A stretch of 45,949 nt of DNA from an uncultured Sphingomonas sp. (GTDB lineage Bacteria; Pseudomonadota; Alphaproteobacteria; Sphingomonadales; Sphingomonadaceae): NCBI RefSeq assembly GCF_937871615.1, contig NZ_CALMPA010000034.1, forward strand, positions 1-45,949. The letters run 5' to 3'. Of the stretch, positions 1-8,123 are shown in pieces. The notes beneath the pieces were generated by a model that saw only the letters and a program-made list of their open reading frames with translations, searched no databases and was not told the DNA's origin. Positions within the stretch are counted from its first letter, which is position 1. The number at the start of each line of letters is the position of its first letter. The position numbers and the translations under genes are program-made.

Positions 1-1059
1 GGCGTCGCACTTGCTACCGCGATCGCGTTCTGGCTTTGATTGAGTCTGGAGCCTAATCTTGTGCGTTCCACCTGCGCCGCGAATAAATTCTAAGATATTC
101 TGGCTGCGCCTCGTCCTGCTCTCCTCAAATCCCGCGATGATCGGCATTAATTTATTTTGAAGAAAATCCAGATATTTCGCGACATCGACAACATCAAATT
201 CACCGCGATCTATTTTTTCCTGTTTTATACCGAGGGATGCAGCATTCCTCGCCGCATGCTTCATCAACTCGTGTTCATCAACGAACATACGTAATTTATT
301 ATCTACCGAATCGATCGACTTTCCATCATTGAATTCATCTTTGGCAAGTTTTGCCATTTTGTACATTTCATTGATAACGTTTGCGACGCTCTCCAGCGTC
401 GCATTTTCTGGATTATCCAGGCCAGCCTCCAGTGGATTCCATTCGGCATGATGGATTCGATATGCGATGATCTGAAGGTCAAATAGCCCCCACATTATCG
501 TCATCAGCCGTATCATTTTACGCTTTTTAGCGCCCGCATTGCTCCCATCGGCACAGACAACGTCGCAAGCATCGCCAAGGCGTCCAGAAAGGAGAAGCTC
601 TGCCAAATTCCGATCCGTCTCCATTAGATCTTCGAGATTCGTAGCGACGAAAGATAACTCAAATCTCGGCAAATCACTTCCCATGCGCCCGGCTGGGGAT
701 AAGACACGAGAAAATACGGCGGACATTTTCTTCACCACATCCGGATTTCTCCGGCTATCGATCATCCATTCTAATTGCTTTAGAATACCAGCTCGATTAT
801 TCGGCAATCGATCAATCGGCAGCGTAATTCTTAGGTCATCGAACCAGCCAGACTGCAGTTCGGCAAAGTTACCCGAATCCATAAACAGCGCACCGATAGC
901 GTCTCCCTCCCAGGGCGCATTCGTTACCCCAAATCTCCTCGCACGCCATATTTCAACGAGCTGTTTATTGAATCTACGCGGATCAAGATTGTCCAAATTT
1001 ATAGCGTCAAATAAGTGCCCGATTCTCACGCCACGCCCTTTTTCCAAACGGAAGGGCAT
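1..1059 (-). CDS. Unrecognised protein, C-terminus cut by the window edge
   Basis: An open frame of 353 codons runs from an ATG at 1059 to the first base of the window without a stop, so the protein is longer than what is visible. It begins MPFRLEKGRGVRIGHLF, and its later part is rich in Lys, Glu, Asp and Met and looks helical. I recognise no domain. The DNA is visibly richer in A/T than the rest of the window, which suggests recent transfer. It lies 34 bases downstream of the small coiled-coil gene and reads in the same direction as the relaxase, so it probably belongs to the same mobile element. The start is a choice: there is only a weak ribosome site, and a TTG lies a few codons upstream. 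Confidence 0.6.
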   Translation of the reverse strand, partial: MPFRLEKGRGVRIGHLFDAINLDNLDPRRFNKQLVEIWRARRFGVTNAPWEGDAIGALFMDSGNFAELQSGWFDDLRITLPIDRLPNNRAGILKQLEWMIDSRRNPDVVKKMSAVFSRVLSPAGRMGSDLPRFELSFVATNLEDLMETDRNLAELLLSGRLGDACDVVCADGSNAGAKKRKMIRLMTIMWGLFDLQIIAYRIHHAEWNPLEAGLDNPENATLESVANVINEMYKMAKLAKDEFNDGKSIDSVDNKLRMFVDEHELMKHAARNAASLGIKQEKIDRGEFDVVDVAKYLDFLQNKLMPIIAGFEESRTRRSQNILEFIRGAGGTHKIRLQTQSKPERDRGSKCDA

Positions 1060-1093
1060 GGCGAGAGATAAGTTACCGAACAATAGATTTTAG

Positions 1094-1375
1094 CTAAATT
1101 CTGCTTTCCAACTTGATGAGCCAACCCTCCAGAAGGGCGATTTTCGCAGTTGCCTTATTAACCAAGTCACGCAACTCGGTCTGACGTCGTTGTGATTCGA
1201 CTTTACCCATCTCGCCTCGTCTAGCTCGCTCCACGAGATCGGCCTGATCAGCCGCATACCGGTCGATTTGCTCCGCGATCGCGTCGATGCTTTCGCGTAC
1301 AATCGCGCTTTTTGCACCGGGCGAACCGGTACCGTCCGCAACCCCTTCCAAAAGACCCGCTACTGGACTTTCCAT
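1094..1375 (-). CDS. Small helical protein of unknown function
   Basis: This 93-residue protein starts at an ATG preceded by AGGAGAAG, a good ribosome site, so I prefer it to a longer frame that begins upstream. After a short Gly/Ser segment the rest is highly charged, with heptad-like spacing of Ala, Ile and Leu (residues about 25-90), consistent with a helical bundle or coiled coil. No catalytic motif is visible. It sits between the unknown gene at the left edge and the relaxase group, all on one strand, so an accessory role in the mobile element is possible. That role is inference from position only. Confidence 0.55.
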   Translation of the reverse strand: MESPVAGLLEGVADGTGSPGAKSAIVRESIDAIAEQIDRYAADQADLVERARRGEMGKVESQRRQTELRDLVNKATAKIALLEGWLIKLESRI

Positions 1376-1403
1376 ATTGCTTCTCCTCTTGCTGATAGTA
1401 ACT

Positions 1404-2069
1404 TTAATCGAGCCGCCACGGAGGCGGACGTGCGGGCGCAACCCAAAAATTAGGATGCGCGCCATTGATGCTGATCCAATCGTGCGCCGGACCGCAGCGT
1501 AGGTTGCCAGGCATGGGAATGGCGCCGCGAACCGAGATGAGTGTCATCATATAGTGCTGACGCGCGGTCATCGGCCCCTTCCGCCAATGCTGGGTCTTTC
1601 CCTCCCGACGCTTGTGGAATAGCGCCGACTCCGCCTCTCGCGCTGCTTTTGCATGCTCCCAGGCGAGCCTGGCGCCTTCCTTCCGACACCAATCCAAACG
1701 ACGCGGATCTGCAAACACATGCCGCAGCAGTTCACCGCGGCTGCTCGCGAGCGTTTCAACCGCAGCTTGGGCTATCCAGAGCGCGTAGAGTTGGCCGTGG
1801 TGTTCAATGCCCGCGACCGCATAATCGTCGAGATCGAGATATCCCTCGCGCTCGACAATCGCACCAAATGCAAACAATAGATTTGCCGGTGAACGCCGCT
1901 GCTCTCGAACATCCGCCTGCTGACGGATGTGGAATGCCAGCACCTTTGCTTCACCCTGACGTACCCGAGCGGCGTTCTCCAGTATCCGCGCACGCGCCTT
2001 GAGCAGCCGCAGCGGATCGCGTAATTTGATAGCGATCTCGTTGACGAGGTTGTTGTGTGCAAGTTCCAT
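1404..2069 (-). CDS. Unknown protein next to the relaxase gene
   Basis: A protein of about 221 residues that I do not recognise. The N-terminal two thirds look helical and are rich in Arg, Ala and Glu; the C-terminal part is basic, with many Arg, His and Trp, and ends in a proline-rich tail. I chose the ATG that starts MELAHNNLVNEI because the residues from there look like a folded domain, but a GTG 15 codons upstream is also possible. It lies downstream of the relaxase on the same strand and could be a mobilisation accessory protein. The basic tail would suit nucleic-acid binding, though no helix-turn-helix is evident. Confidence 0.5.
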   Translation of the reverse strand: MELAHNNLVNEIAIKLRDPLRLLKARARILENAARVRQGEAKVLAFHIRQQADVREQRRSPANLLFAFGAIVEREGYLDLDDYAVAGIEHHGQLYALWIAQAAVETLASSRGELLRHVFADPRRLDWCRKEGARLAWEHAKAAREAESALFHKRREGKTQHWRKGPMTARQHYMMTLISVRGAIPMPGNLRCGPAHDWISINGAHPNFWVAPARPPPWRLD

Positions 2070-2134
2070 GGCACGACCGTAGCGCCCCAAACCGCCAAAA
2101 ATTGCCGGGGTCACTCGCCGAGAATTGCATCGCG

Positions 2135-2329
2135 CTATCGGAAGCCCAAAATCCGCGGCGCCCCGTTCGCGCTGCCTGATGACAAAGCGCTTGGAGATGC
2201 ACGCACCTCAGGACTCGGGACCGCCTGCCAACCAAAATCGCTGACGAACCACCCTCGCCACTCTTCACCCTGACAGGTAAGCTTGTCGTCGCCCCTGGGA
2301 TGCACGAGATCAACGCCCGCGATCATCAC
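2135..2329 (-). CDS. Possible small protein coupled to the relaxase gene
   Basis: A 64-codon frame whose start overlaps the last 20 bases of the relaxase gene and whose stop lies about 65 bases before the ATG of the next gene, so it fills the gap in a tightly packed group. Its first half (MMIAGVDLVHPRGDDK, then an acidic and aromatic stretch) looks protein-like. The second half is Ser/Pro/Ala-rich and could be random. There is no recognisable family. The call rests on position and spacing, so it is weak. Confidence 0.25.
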   Translation of the reverse strand: MMIAGVDLVHPRGDDKLTCQGEEWRGWFVSDFGWQAVPSPEVRASPSALSSGSANGAPRILGFR

Positions 2330-4214
2330 GATCGCGAACGAACCGATGATGCTCCGCTAGGCCACTGCCAGCAGGCCGATCGAGCCGCAGCTTCGACATA
2401 GATCGGGTCGGCGGCGCGTCGTTGATCGCCAAGGCCATATCCATCAACGCCAGCCAACCAGGTTGCGAATCCGCAATCTTTTGAAAGATGCGCGCCAGAT
2501 CGTCGGACTGCGTGAAAAGATCGAGCTCCCCCTGAGACGCTCTTAGCGCCACGCTCTGCATCGACAGATATCGAACCGCCTCGTCGATATACGCGTCGTG
2601 GACCTCACGCTCGCGAAGACTCAATGCTCGATACTCAGCACGCTTCCGCGATTCGCGTGCCGCCGCTGCGAGTTTGCGCCGCCGCATTTCGTCGTCATCC
2701 ATCAGCGCTGGCCCCGGCGAAACCGGCCTATCCGTAGCGCCGGTCCGCACTGTGGACGGCGCATCGACCGGTTTCAAAGGCTTGGTAACGCGTTCGACCA
2801 AGCCACCTTCTCGACCCGGCGCATCAGCGCGAGGCACCATGGCCTTATGCGCCGCAGTCGGCACGAATTGCGGATTCGCAATGCCCGTCACAGGGCCTGG
2901 AAGATCACCGCTTGCTCGATCGATATCAGACTGGCGCGCGCCAACAGCAGCGCCTGTACCGTTCCCCGCCACGACGGCGTCGTTCGCGGTGTTCGGCATT
3001 GCTCGATTTCCGGTCAGTTCCTCGGCGGCACGTTCGGCCTGATCGAGAATTCTAGCGCTAGCCTCGAGCTTCTCGACAATCGTCTCCAGGCGCTCGATTT
3101 CCTGAACCACCGCCTCCGAGTCGCTCACCAACTCGTTCTCCGAAGCGGTTTCAAGCATCTCCGTTGCTCGGTGACGGCGAGACACGCCGCCGCGCTTGGT
3201 AAAACCGCCAGGACTCAGCCCATCATCAGCCCGCGATCGATGCGTCCAGCGCGCGACGATCTTCTCAGCCTCGAGCGCACGGTTGAATGCCCGCGCAATC
3301 ATCCGGCGCTGCAATCTCAAGCCAGCCGGCGTGCTCAACCACGTCAGCTTTGAAGCCGCGAATTCCCAGTGGTCGCCACGGCGTCTCATCGGACGCAGAC
3401 TGAGCACGATATGCGCGTGAAAATTCTTCTGGCTGTTCGCCGCGTCGGGCTTATGCAGCGCCGCCGCGTAAGGAAGGTGGAGCCGCTCGTAGTGACCGCA
3501 TAACTCCTTCAGCACCACCGCACGACCTTCAGGGGACAGATCGGCCGGCAGCGCTAGAATCGAATGCACGTAAACGCCGGCATCCTTTCGACCGAGGCCT
3601 TCAAGTTCCTCGATTCGCTCAGCACAGCCCAACCGTTCGGCCCGATCTTCCCCCATGTTGCTCAGCAGGTTCCCGGCAACAGGCTCCAGCGCCTCTTCGC
3701 GTTCGATATAGTCGATCTTGCTCTGAAACTCGCCCTTCTGCCAGGTGGCCGTCCGCGCATTAATTCGGGGTGACCCGCTTTTCTTGTAGCTACGCCCCTT
3801 GCCCGATCCGTATCCTCGCGAAATCCATTCGAAGTATAGGTCCCGACCGTCGCGACTGCGGCCGCCTGACTTGCCGGGGCTAAACTCGAACAGCGGGCCG
3901 TTTCCGCTCCCCCGCCCAGCGCGATCGGCGTCACGTTGATTTCGACGGATCGCGGCCCCCACCCGACGCGCGTCGCGATCGCGCTCGGCCTCTTCTCGCT
4001 GCCGTTTACGACGTACAAACGAGATGCTCTTGCGCCATTCCTGCCGCGAAAGAATCTCAGCGCGTGCGCCATCGCCACTGTCGCGCGCCGAAACAATTTT
4101 TGCCTTCAGCGCCGTATTGTCTGCCCTGCCGTTCCGATGTCTGCGCTTGTGCGCTTCCGCCAGCCACTTCGCCGTCTCGGCGCGCGACATCGTCCATCCG
4201 TTCCATTCATCCAT
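2310..4214 (-). CDS. MobA/MobL-family relaxase
   Basis: A 634-residue protein with the signature of a conjugative or mobilisation relaxase, which nicks one strand at oriT and pilots it to the recipient. The first 150 residues are very basic. Residues about 210-330 form the HUH nuclease core: LHKPD at 253-257 followed by FHAHIVLSLRP, in which His266 and His268 are the metal-binding pair of relaxase motif III. A coiled-coil-like Glu-rich stretch follows at about 350-400, then a Pro/Ala-rich linker and a basic C-terminal region. The catalytic tyrosine is not obvious by eye. No TraI-type helicase motifs are visible, so this is the short, mobilisation-type form. The start is the first ATG in frame; a later one begins MSRAETAKWL. 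The oriT-like repeat lies just upstream. Confidence 0.75.
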   Translation of the reverse strand: MDEWNGWTMSRAETAKWLAEAHKRRHRNGRADNTALKAKIVSARDSGDGARAEILSRQEWRKSISFVRRKRQREEAERDRDARRVGAAIRRNQRDADRAGRGSGNGPLFEFSPGKSGGRSRDGRDLYFEWISRGYGSGKGRSYKKSGSPRINARTATWQKGEFQSKIDYIEREEALEPVAGNLLSNMGEDRAERLGCAERIEELEGLGRKDAGVYVHSILALPADLSPEGRAVVLKELCGHYERLHLPYAAALHKPDAANSQKNFHAHIVLSLRPMRRRGDHWEFAASKLTWLSTPAGLRLQRRMIARAFNRALEAEKIVARWTHRSRADDGLSPGGFTKRGGVSRRHRATEMLETASENELVSDSEAVVQEIERLETIVEKLEASARILDQAERAAEELTGNRAMPNTANDAVVAGNGTGAAVGARQSDIDRASGDLPGPVTGIANPQFVPTAAHKAMVPRADAPGREGGLVERVTKPLKPVDAPSTVRTGATDRPVSPGPALMDDDEMRRRKLAAAARESRKRAEYRALSLREREVHDAYIDEAVRYLSMQSVALRASQGELDLFTQSDDLARIFQKIADSQPGWLALMDMALAINDAPPTRSMSKLRLDRPAGSGLAEHHRFVRDRDDRGR

Positions 4215-4275
4215 GTGAGCCTAATAGGGTTTCGGATGCTGACGGGACCTTAATCCGCCTCGATAGGTGATTCCG

Positions 4276-4353
4276 TTTTGGGAGGGGGGACATGGGAATG
4301 CGCGGTCTTGTTCTTCGAGAACAAGACGTTGACGCGCCACCCCCCTCCCAAAA
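4276..4353. repeat. Nested inverted repeat, candidate oriT
   Basis: Three concentric pairs of arms share roughly one axis. The outer pair is TTTTGGGAGGGGGG (4276-4289) against CCCCCCTCCCAAAA (4340-4353), a perfect 14-base match. The middle pair is GCGCG (4300-4304) against CGCGC (4333-4337). The inner pair is GTCTTGTTCT (4305-4314) against AGAACAAGAC (4318-4327), a perfect 10-base match around a TCG loop. It lies about 60 bases upstream of the relaxase start, where mobilisable elements usually carry oriT. The base choice (G-run arm, short-loop hairpin) is unlike a terminator because neither side ends in a T tract. Confidence 0.5.
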
Positions 4354-4481
4354 CCCCTACCCAGTCAAAATCGCTCATCGGCGCGATTCTCTGACCGACG
4401 AGACCGAGCGCCGCGCCCAGCTCATCGAGAGCAGGTCAAATGGATTGAATGGTGGGAACGCTCAACAAAATCGCGAGCATC

Positions 4482-4658
4482 TCACTCCACAGACTTTTCT
4501 ATGAATCCAAGGGTGTTGGCGTTCTCCACCAGGGCGCGGACCTTGGCGCGCTCAAGGCCGCCCGGCACATCAGCCTCGATCTCAAGCCTGAGCTTCACTT
4601 GACTGCCTGGCAAGGTGGTGAGCTTGTCGCGCCTCGCGGCCGAGGGCGCGGACGGCAT
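4482..4658 (-). pseudogene. Detached C-terminal tail resembling DUF499-type ATPases
   Basis: A 58-codon frame ends in a protein segment that looks conserved: LTTLPGSQVKLRLEIEA, then VPGGLERAKVRALVENANTL, then GFIEKSVE and a stop. From memory this resembles the very C-terminus of DUF499-type ATP-binding proteins, which often sit in phage-defence or plasmid islands and are around 1000 residues long. A stop codon lies in frame just upstream of the ATG, and no related sequence continues in the other frames, so only the tail survives. The neighbouring PepSY gene begins its own C-terminus about 100 bases away, so the boundary of the mobile element probably falls here. The family assignment is recall, not a search. 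Confidence 0.4.
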
Positions 4659-4755
4659 CTGCCGGTGCCCGACGGGGGCTCACGCAAGGGCATAGGCAGG
4701 AGGTTCGCGACGCAGTCTTCAACCGCCCGCGGCGACGCCGGAGTTATCAACCCGT

Positions 4756-5886
4756 TTATCCAGATCCGGGTTCGCCACTTGAGGTGTAACGCCTGCAATC
4801 GCGACGGCTGACGCGTCCCGGGCTTTTTATCCAAAAGCTCCAGACCGAAAATGACCCGAGCAGCGCGAGCCCGATACCGACGATCGTCATGATCAACCGG
4901 TGGATGAACCCTCCAGCCTTGGCCGCGTGAAGCGGATAGGCAAGATCGAGTATTTTCACTCCTTTCGGAAAGGTGCGGGCGTCTTTCGCCGCAATCAACT
5001 GCGCACCACAGGGGGCAAACCATAGAAAGGTATGTCCGTTAGGCAGCCATTCGTCGGGCTGGCGCATCCGCACGAGGATCGGATCGCCCGCTTCGGCGGG
5101 AAAGCCGATCAGCCTGATCTCGGCCGCGGGAAACCGGCGCCCGGCGGCGGAGATGATCCCCGGCCAGTCCAGCGGCTCGCACCGATCGGGGAATTGCAGT
5201 CCGGGCCGCGCGGTCGCCGCCGCGATCTCGCTCGCCGACGACCAGGGGCTGACCAGCATCAGCCCCACGGGCTTCAACGCCATCGCGGTGCCGGTGACGA
5301 ACGAGAGCAACAGCAGCGGCGCGATAACGATGCCGAGATCGCGATGATGCCGGACGATGGCGGGGCGGCTGATCCGCGATGGCCATAGCCTCGGCGCGAA
5401 GCTACGCCGGCGTTGCCACCACAGGAATATGCCGGTGACGACGAAGCCGATCCCCAGCAGCGCGGCGATCCCGACGATCGTCTCGCCGGCCTTGCCGATG
5501 AACAGATGGCGGTGAAGGTCGAACAGCCAGATTTCCGGGCGGCCCCATTGGCTATGCCACTGGCTGGCGATGCTGCCGGCGGAATCGAGATAGCGGCCCG
5601 ATCCGTCGCGATAGGCGATGCGATGGAACGGGAAATCGCGCGAGGCGAAGATGATGTAATCGGGTCGGGCGGTCGCATGTTGCTCTACCCCGGCCGCGAT
5701 CGCGGACAGCGACGCCGTGCGGTCGACGACGCGGGCGGCGGGCACGAACAGGCTTTCGGCATTGACGAGCAGCGCCCCCGACACACCGAGCAATGCGAGC
5801 AGCAACCCGATCACCGCTCCGGTCCAGCGGTGCAGCCAATCGACCGCCCCGATGAACGGCCCGGTCGATCGGCTTCGCGCGCCCAT
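4756..5886 (-). CDS. PepSY-associated membrane protein, probable siderophore or haem reductase
   Basis: About 376 residues with the layout of PepSY-TM proteins: an N-terminal membrane helix (VDWLHRWTGAVIGLLLALLG), a periplasmic PepSY-like segment, a paired His region DLHRHLFIG leading into a second helix ending FLWWQRR, a third helix after a short Arg-rich loop, a second soluble segment, and a last helix before the C-terminus (HRLIMTIVGIGLALLG). The histidines at helix ends are those expected to bind haem. Such proteins sit next to TonB receptors and reduce ferric siderophores in the periplasm. I start at MGARSRSTG because it begins directly after the receptor stop, which indicates one operon. 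The last residues after the final helix look abnormal and may have been altered by the adjoining element boundary. Confidence 0.75.
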   Translation of the reverse strand: MGARSRSTGPFIGAVDWLHRWTGAVIGLLLALLGVSGALLVNAESLFVPAARVVDRTASLSAIAAGVEQHATARPDYIIFASRDFPFHRIAYRDGSGRYLDSAGSIASQWHSQWGRPEIWLFDLHRHLFIGKAGETIVGIAALLGIGFVVTGIFLWWQRRRSFAPRLWPSRISRPAIVRHHRDLGIVIAPLLLLSFVTGTAMALKPVGLMLVSPWSSASEIAAATARPGLQFPDRCEPLDWPGIISAAGRRFPAAEIRLIGFPAEAGDPILVRMRQPDEWLPNGHTFLWFAPCGAQLIAAKDARTFPKGVKILDLAYPLHAAKAGGFIHRLIMTIVGIGLALLGSFSVWSFWIKSPGRVSRRDCRRYTSSGEPGSG

Positions 5887-5887
5887 C

Positions 5888-7987
5888 TTACAGCTTGATC
5901 GAGAAGGCGAACTTGACCGACATCGGCAAGCCTTGCGCGAGCAGGCTGGAGCCGGTCGACGCCCAATAGCGTTTGCCGGTGATATTCTCGCCATAGACGC
6001 GCAGCATCGCCTGCTTCCCGAGCAGATCGAACGCGTAGCTCGCGCCCGCATCGAACGTCTCGTAGCCCGGCACGAAACCCTGGTTCAGCGCATTGACCGC
6101 GCGTCGCCCGACATGGAACACGCCGGCGGAAACGCGCAGCCCCGAAACCTGCGGGACGCGATATTCGAGAAACAGCGAGCCGGAGAATTTCGCGACATTC
6201 TCGATTCTTTTGCCGACGACATTCGCCGCGCCCGATTGCTGCTTGGCATCGAGCAACATCGCGCTGCCCGAAATCGACAGGTTCGGAATCAGTTCGCCGA
6301 CCCCGCTGAACTCCGCGCCCTGATAGACCGCCTCGCCATCCTGAACGTAGAAATTGGCGCTGTTGAGATAGGCCGACGGCCGCTTGATGTGAAAATAGGC
6401 GCCGGTCAACAACAGGCCCCGCATCGGCTCGATCTTGGCGCCGGCCTCATATTGCTTGCTGACCGCCGCAGGCAGGATTTCACCGGCATTGTTGGCGATC
6501 TGCTGCGCGATCGGCCCCGGCTCCAGCCCCTCGATATAATTGCCGTAGAGGCTCGCCCATGCCGTGGGCTTCACCATCACGCCGTAGGAGAAAGTGTCGG
6601 GCTTGATGCTGTATCGGCTGGTACGGCTGACGTCGCGATAGTCGGTCTTACGATAGCCGATCGTCGCCTGCAGCCAGTCACCGAGCGACGCGCGATCGAA
6701 GATATAGAGCCCGAGATCCTCGGTGCGCGACGGGTTGGGGATGATGCGCGGCGCCGGCGCCTGCTGCGGGATCGGCACCGGATTGTAGAGATTCTGCGCG
6801 AAACTGCGGCGCACCGCGGTCGGCACGTTGCTGTTGCGCGTCAAATAGGCGGCGCCGACGAGCAGGTCGTGCCTGATCGGCCCGGTGCGGAACGTGCCGG
6901 ATACGTCCGCGCGATAGATCACGTTGCGATAATCGTTACCGCGGGTCTGCGCGACCGAGACGATGCCGTTGCCGGTGGCGAGATCATAGCTGCCGAACGA
7001 CGAATAAGCGCGATCGCGGCTGAGGAACGACTGCCCGATCGCGGTCGACAGGCGCCAACTCGGCGCGAAGGTGTAGTTGACGCGCGCGAGCAGGTTGGTT
7101 TCCCATCCCCGCCCCTGCATCCATTTGCCGCCGAGGTTGGTCGAGGGGGACTGCAATGGCGGCAGAGTGACGACACCATTGACCGCGCTCAGGCTGAACT
7201 CGGTCGGCTCGGTGATCGTCTTGTAGATATATTCCGCGTCGAGCAGCACCTCGAGCCCGGCGAGCGGCTGCCAGTCGAACGCGGCGGTCGCGAAATGGCG
7301 CTCGCCGCTGGTCAGCCGGACGCCGGTCTCGAGCAGGAAGGTGCCCGCATTCACCCTGATGCCGCCGTTGCCGAAGCTGCGGCTGATATCGACATCGGTG
7401 CCGATCGACCCGTTGCTGTCGCCGGTCACGCTGACCTGCGTGATCGGTGCGGCCGTCGGACGCTCGGTTACCAGATTGACGATGCCCGAGGGCGTGGCGA
7501 AGCCGTAATAGAGGCCCGCCGCCCCCTTCAGCACCTCGATCCGGTCCTTGCTCTCGATCGGCTGCTCGACGAGGTTGATGATGGGGAGGACGCCGTTCCA
7601 CCGCACGTTGGCGAAATTGCTGAGCGTGATGCCACGGATCGCGAGGTTGCTGTAGATGCTCGTGTTGATCTGCGCCTGGGTGACCCCCGGCGTGTTGCGC
7701 ACGGCATCGATCACCGACCGTGCCTGCTGCGCGTCGAGCAATTCCTTGGTCATCACCGCGACGGTCAGCGGCGTATCGAGCAAGCGCGCATCGCGGAAGG
7801 TACCGGCCTGCACGAAGTCGGCGCCGAAGCTGTCCTGGCGGTCCGCGGTGACGACGACATCCTCGCCGGCGCCCCGGTCACTCGCGGTCTGGGCTTGCGC
7901 GGGAACGCCGGCCAATACCGCAAGGGCGACGCCCAGCAGGATCGAATCCGAAGCGCGGCTACGGCCAAAACGGACAGCGGAAGACAT
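5888..7987 (-). CDS. TonB-dependent siderophore receptor
   Basis: About 699 residues. A signal peptide (ILLGVALAVLAGVPAQAQ) is followed by a plug domain with the family hallmarks: the variable TonB-box region, a stretch around VIDAVRNTPGVTQAQ, the conserved RGITLSNF-type motif, and the segment KDRIEVLKGAAGLYYG that closes the plug with GIVNLVTERP. The rest is strongly alternating beta-barrel sequence with many Tyr and ends in Phe-Ser-Ile-Lys-Leu. The length fits ferric-siderophore receptors of the FhuA/FpvA type. I start at MSSAVRFGRS, which has GGGGGTGAG upstream, although a GTG or ATT-rich extension of nine codons is open. It is followed at once by the PepSY gene. A Fur-like palindrome lies 44 bases upstream. 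Confidence 0.85.
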   Translation of the reverse strand: MSSAVRFGRSRASDSILLGVALAVLAGVPAQAQTASDRGAGEDVVVTADRQDSFGADFVQAGTFRDARLLDTPLTVAVMTKELLDAQQARSVIDAVRNTPGVTQAQINTSIYSNLAIRGITLSNFANVRWNGVLPIINLVEQPIESKDRIEVLKGAAGLYYGFATPSGIVNLVTERPTAAPITQVSVTGDSNGSIGTDVDISRSFGNGGIRVNAGTFLLETGVRLTSGERHFATAAFDWQPLAGLEVLLDAEYIYKTITEPTEFSLSAVNGVVTLPPLQSPSTNLGGKWMQGRGWETNLLARVNYTFAPSWRLSTAIGQSFLSRDRAYSSFGSYDLATGNGIVSVAQTRGNDYRNVIYRADVSGTFRTGPIRHDLLVGAAYLTRNSNVPTAVRRSFAQNLYNPVPIPQQAPAPRIIPNPSRTEDLGLYIFDRASLGDWLQATIGYRKTDYRDVSRTSRYSIKPDTFSYGVMVKPTAWASLYGNYIEGLEPGPIAQQIANNAGEILPAAVSKQYEAGAKIEPMRGLLLTGAYFHIKRPSAYLNSANFYVQDGEAVYQGAEFSGVGELIPNLSISGSAMLLDAKQQSGAANVVGKRIENVAKFSGSLFLEYRVPQVSGLRVSAGVFHVGRRAVNALNQGFVPGYETFDAGASYAFDLLGKQAMLRVYGENITGKRYWASTGSSLLAQGLPMSVKFAFSIKL

Positions 7988-8030
7988 GGAACGCTCACCC
8001 CCGATTAATGTCACGAGGGCTCATACGGTA

Positions 8031-8047
8031 TTGCAACTCATTTGCAA
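8031..8047 (-). promoter_or_regulatory. Fur-like palindrome upstream of the TonB receptor
   Basis: The sequence TTGCAA-N5-TTGCAA is a perfect palindrome centred about 52 bases before the receptor start. Alphaproteobacterial Fur sites often have TGCAA/TTGCA-type arms, and the gene downstream is an iron-uptake receptor. The match to a Fur consensus is from memory. Confidence 0.4.
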
Positions 8048-8066
8048 ATAAGATCCAGAGGCAGCA

Positions 8067-8105
8067 GGAACCCGAGGCTCCCAATACAGATCACGCTCGG
8101 GTTCC
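8067..8105 (-). terminator. Hairpin after the glycosyltransferase gene
   Basis: Perfect 10-base arms GGAACCCGAG and CTCGGGTTCC are separated by 19 bases and lie just past the stop of the GT39-like gene. No T tract follows, so a factor-independent terminator is only a possibility; it could equally be a stabilising 3' hairpin. Confidence 0.35.
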
Positions 8106-8123
8106 CGCCCGAACGAGCCGGGC

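Noticed and set aside
4449-4811. A 120-codon plus-strand frame over the oriT-side gap
   Set aside because: It is antisense to the DUF499-like tail and to the end of the PepSY gene, with no features of its own.
5717-8008. A 763-codon plus-strand frame opposite the TonB receptor
   Set aside because: Its product is Arg/Asp/Ala-rich without domains and mirrors the receptor codons; high GC keeps the antisense frame open.
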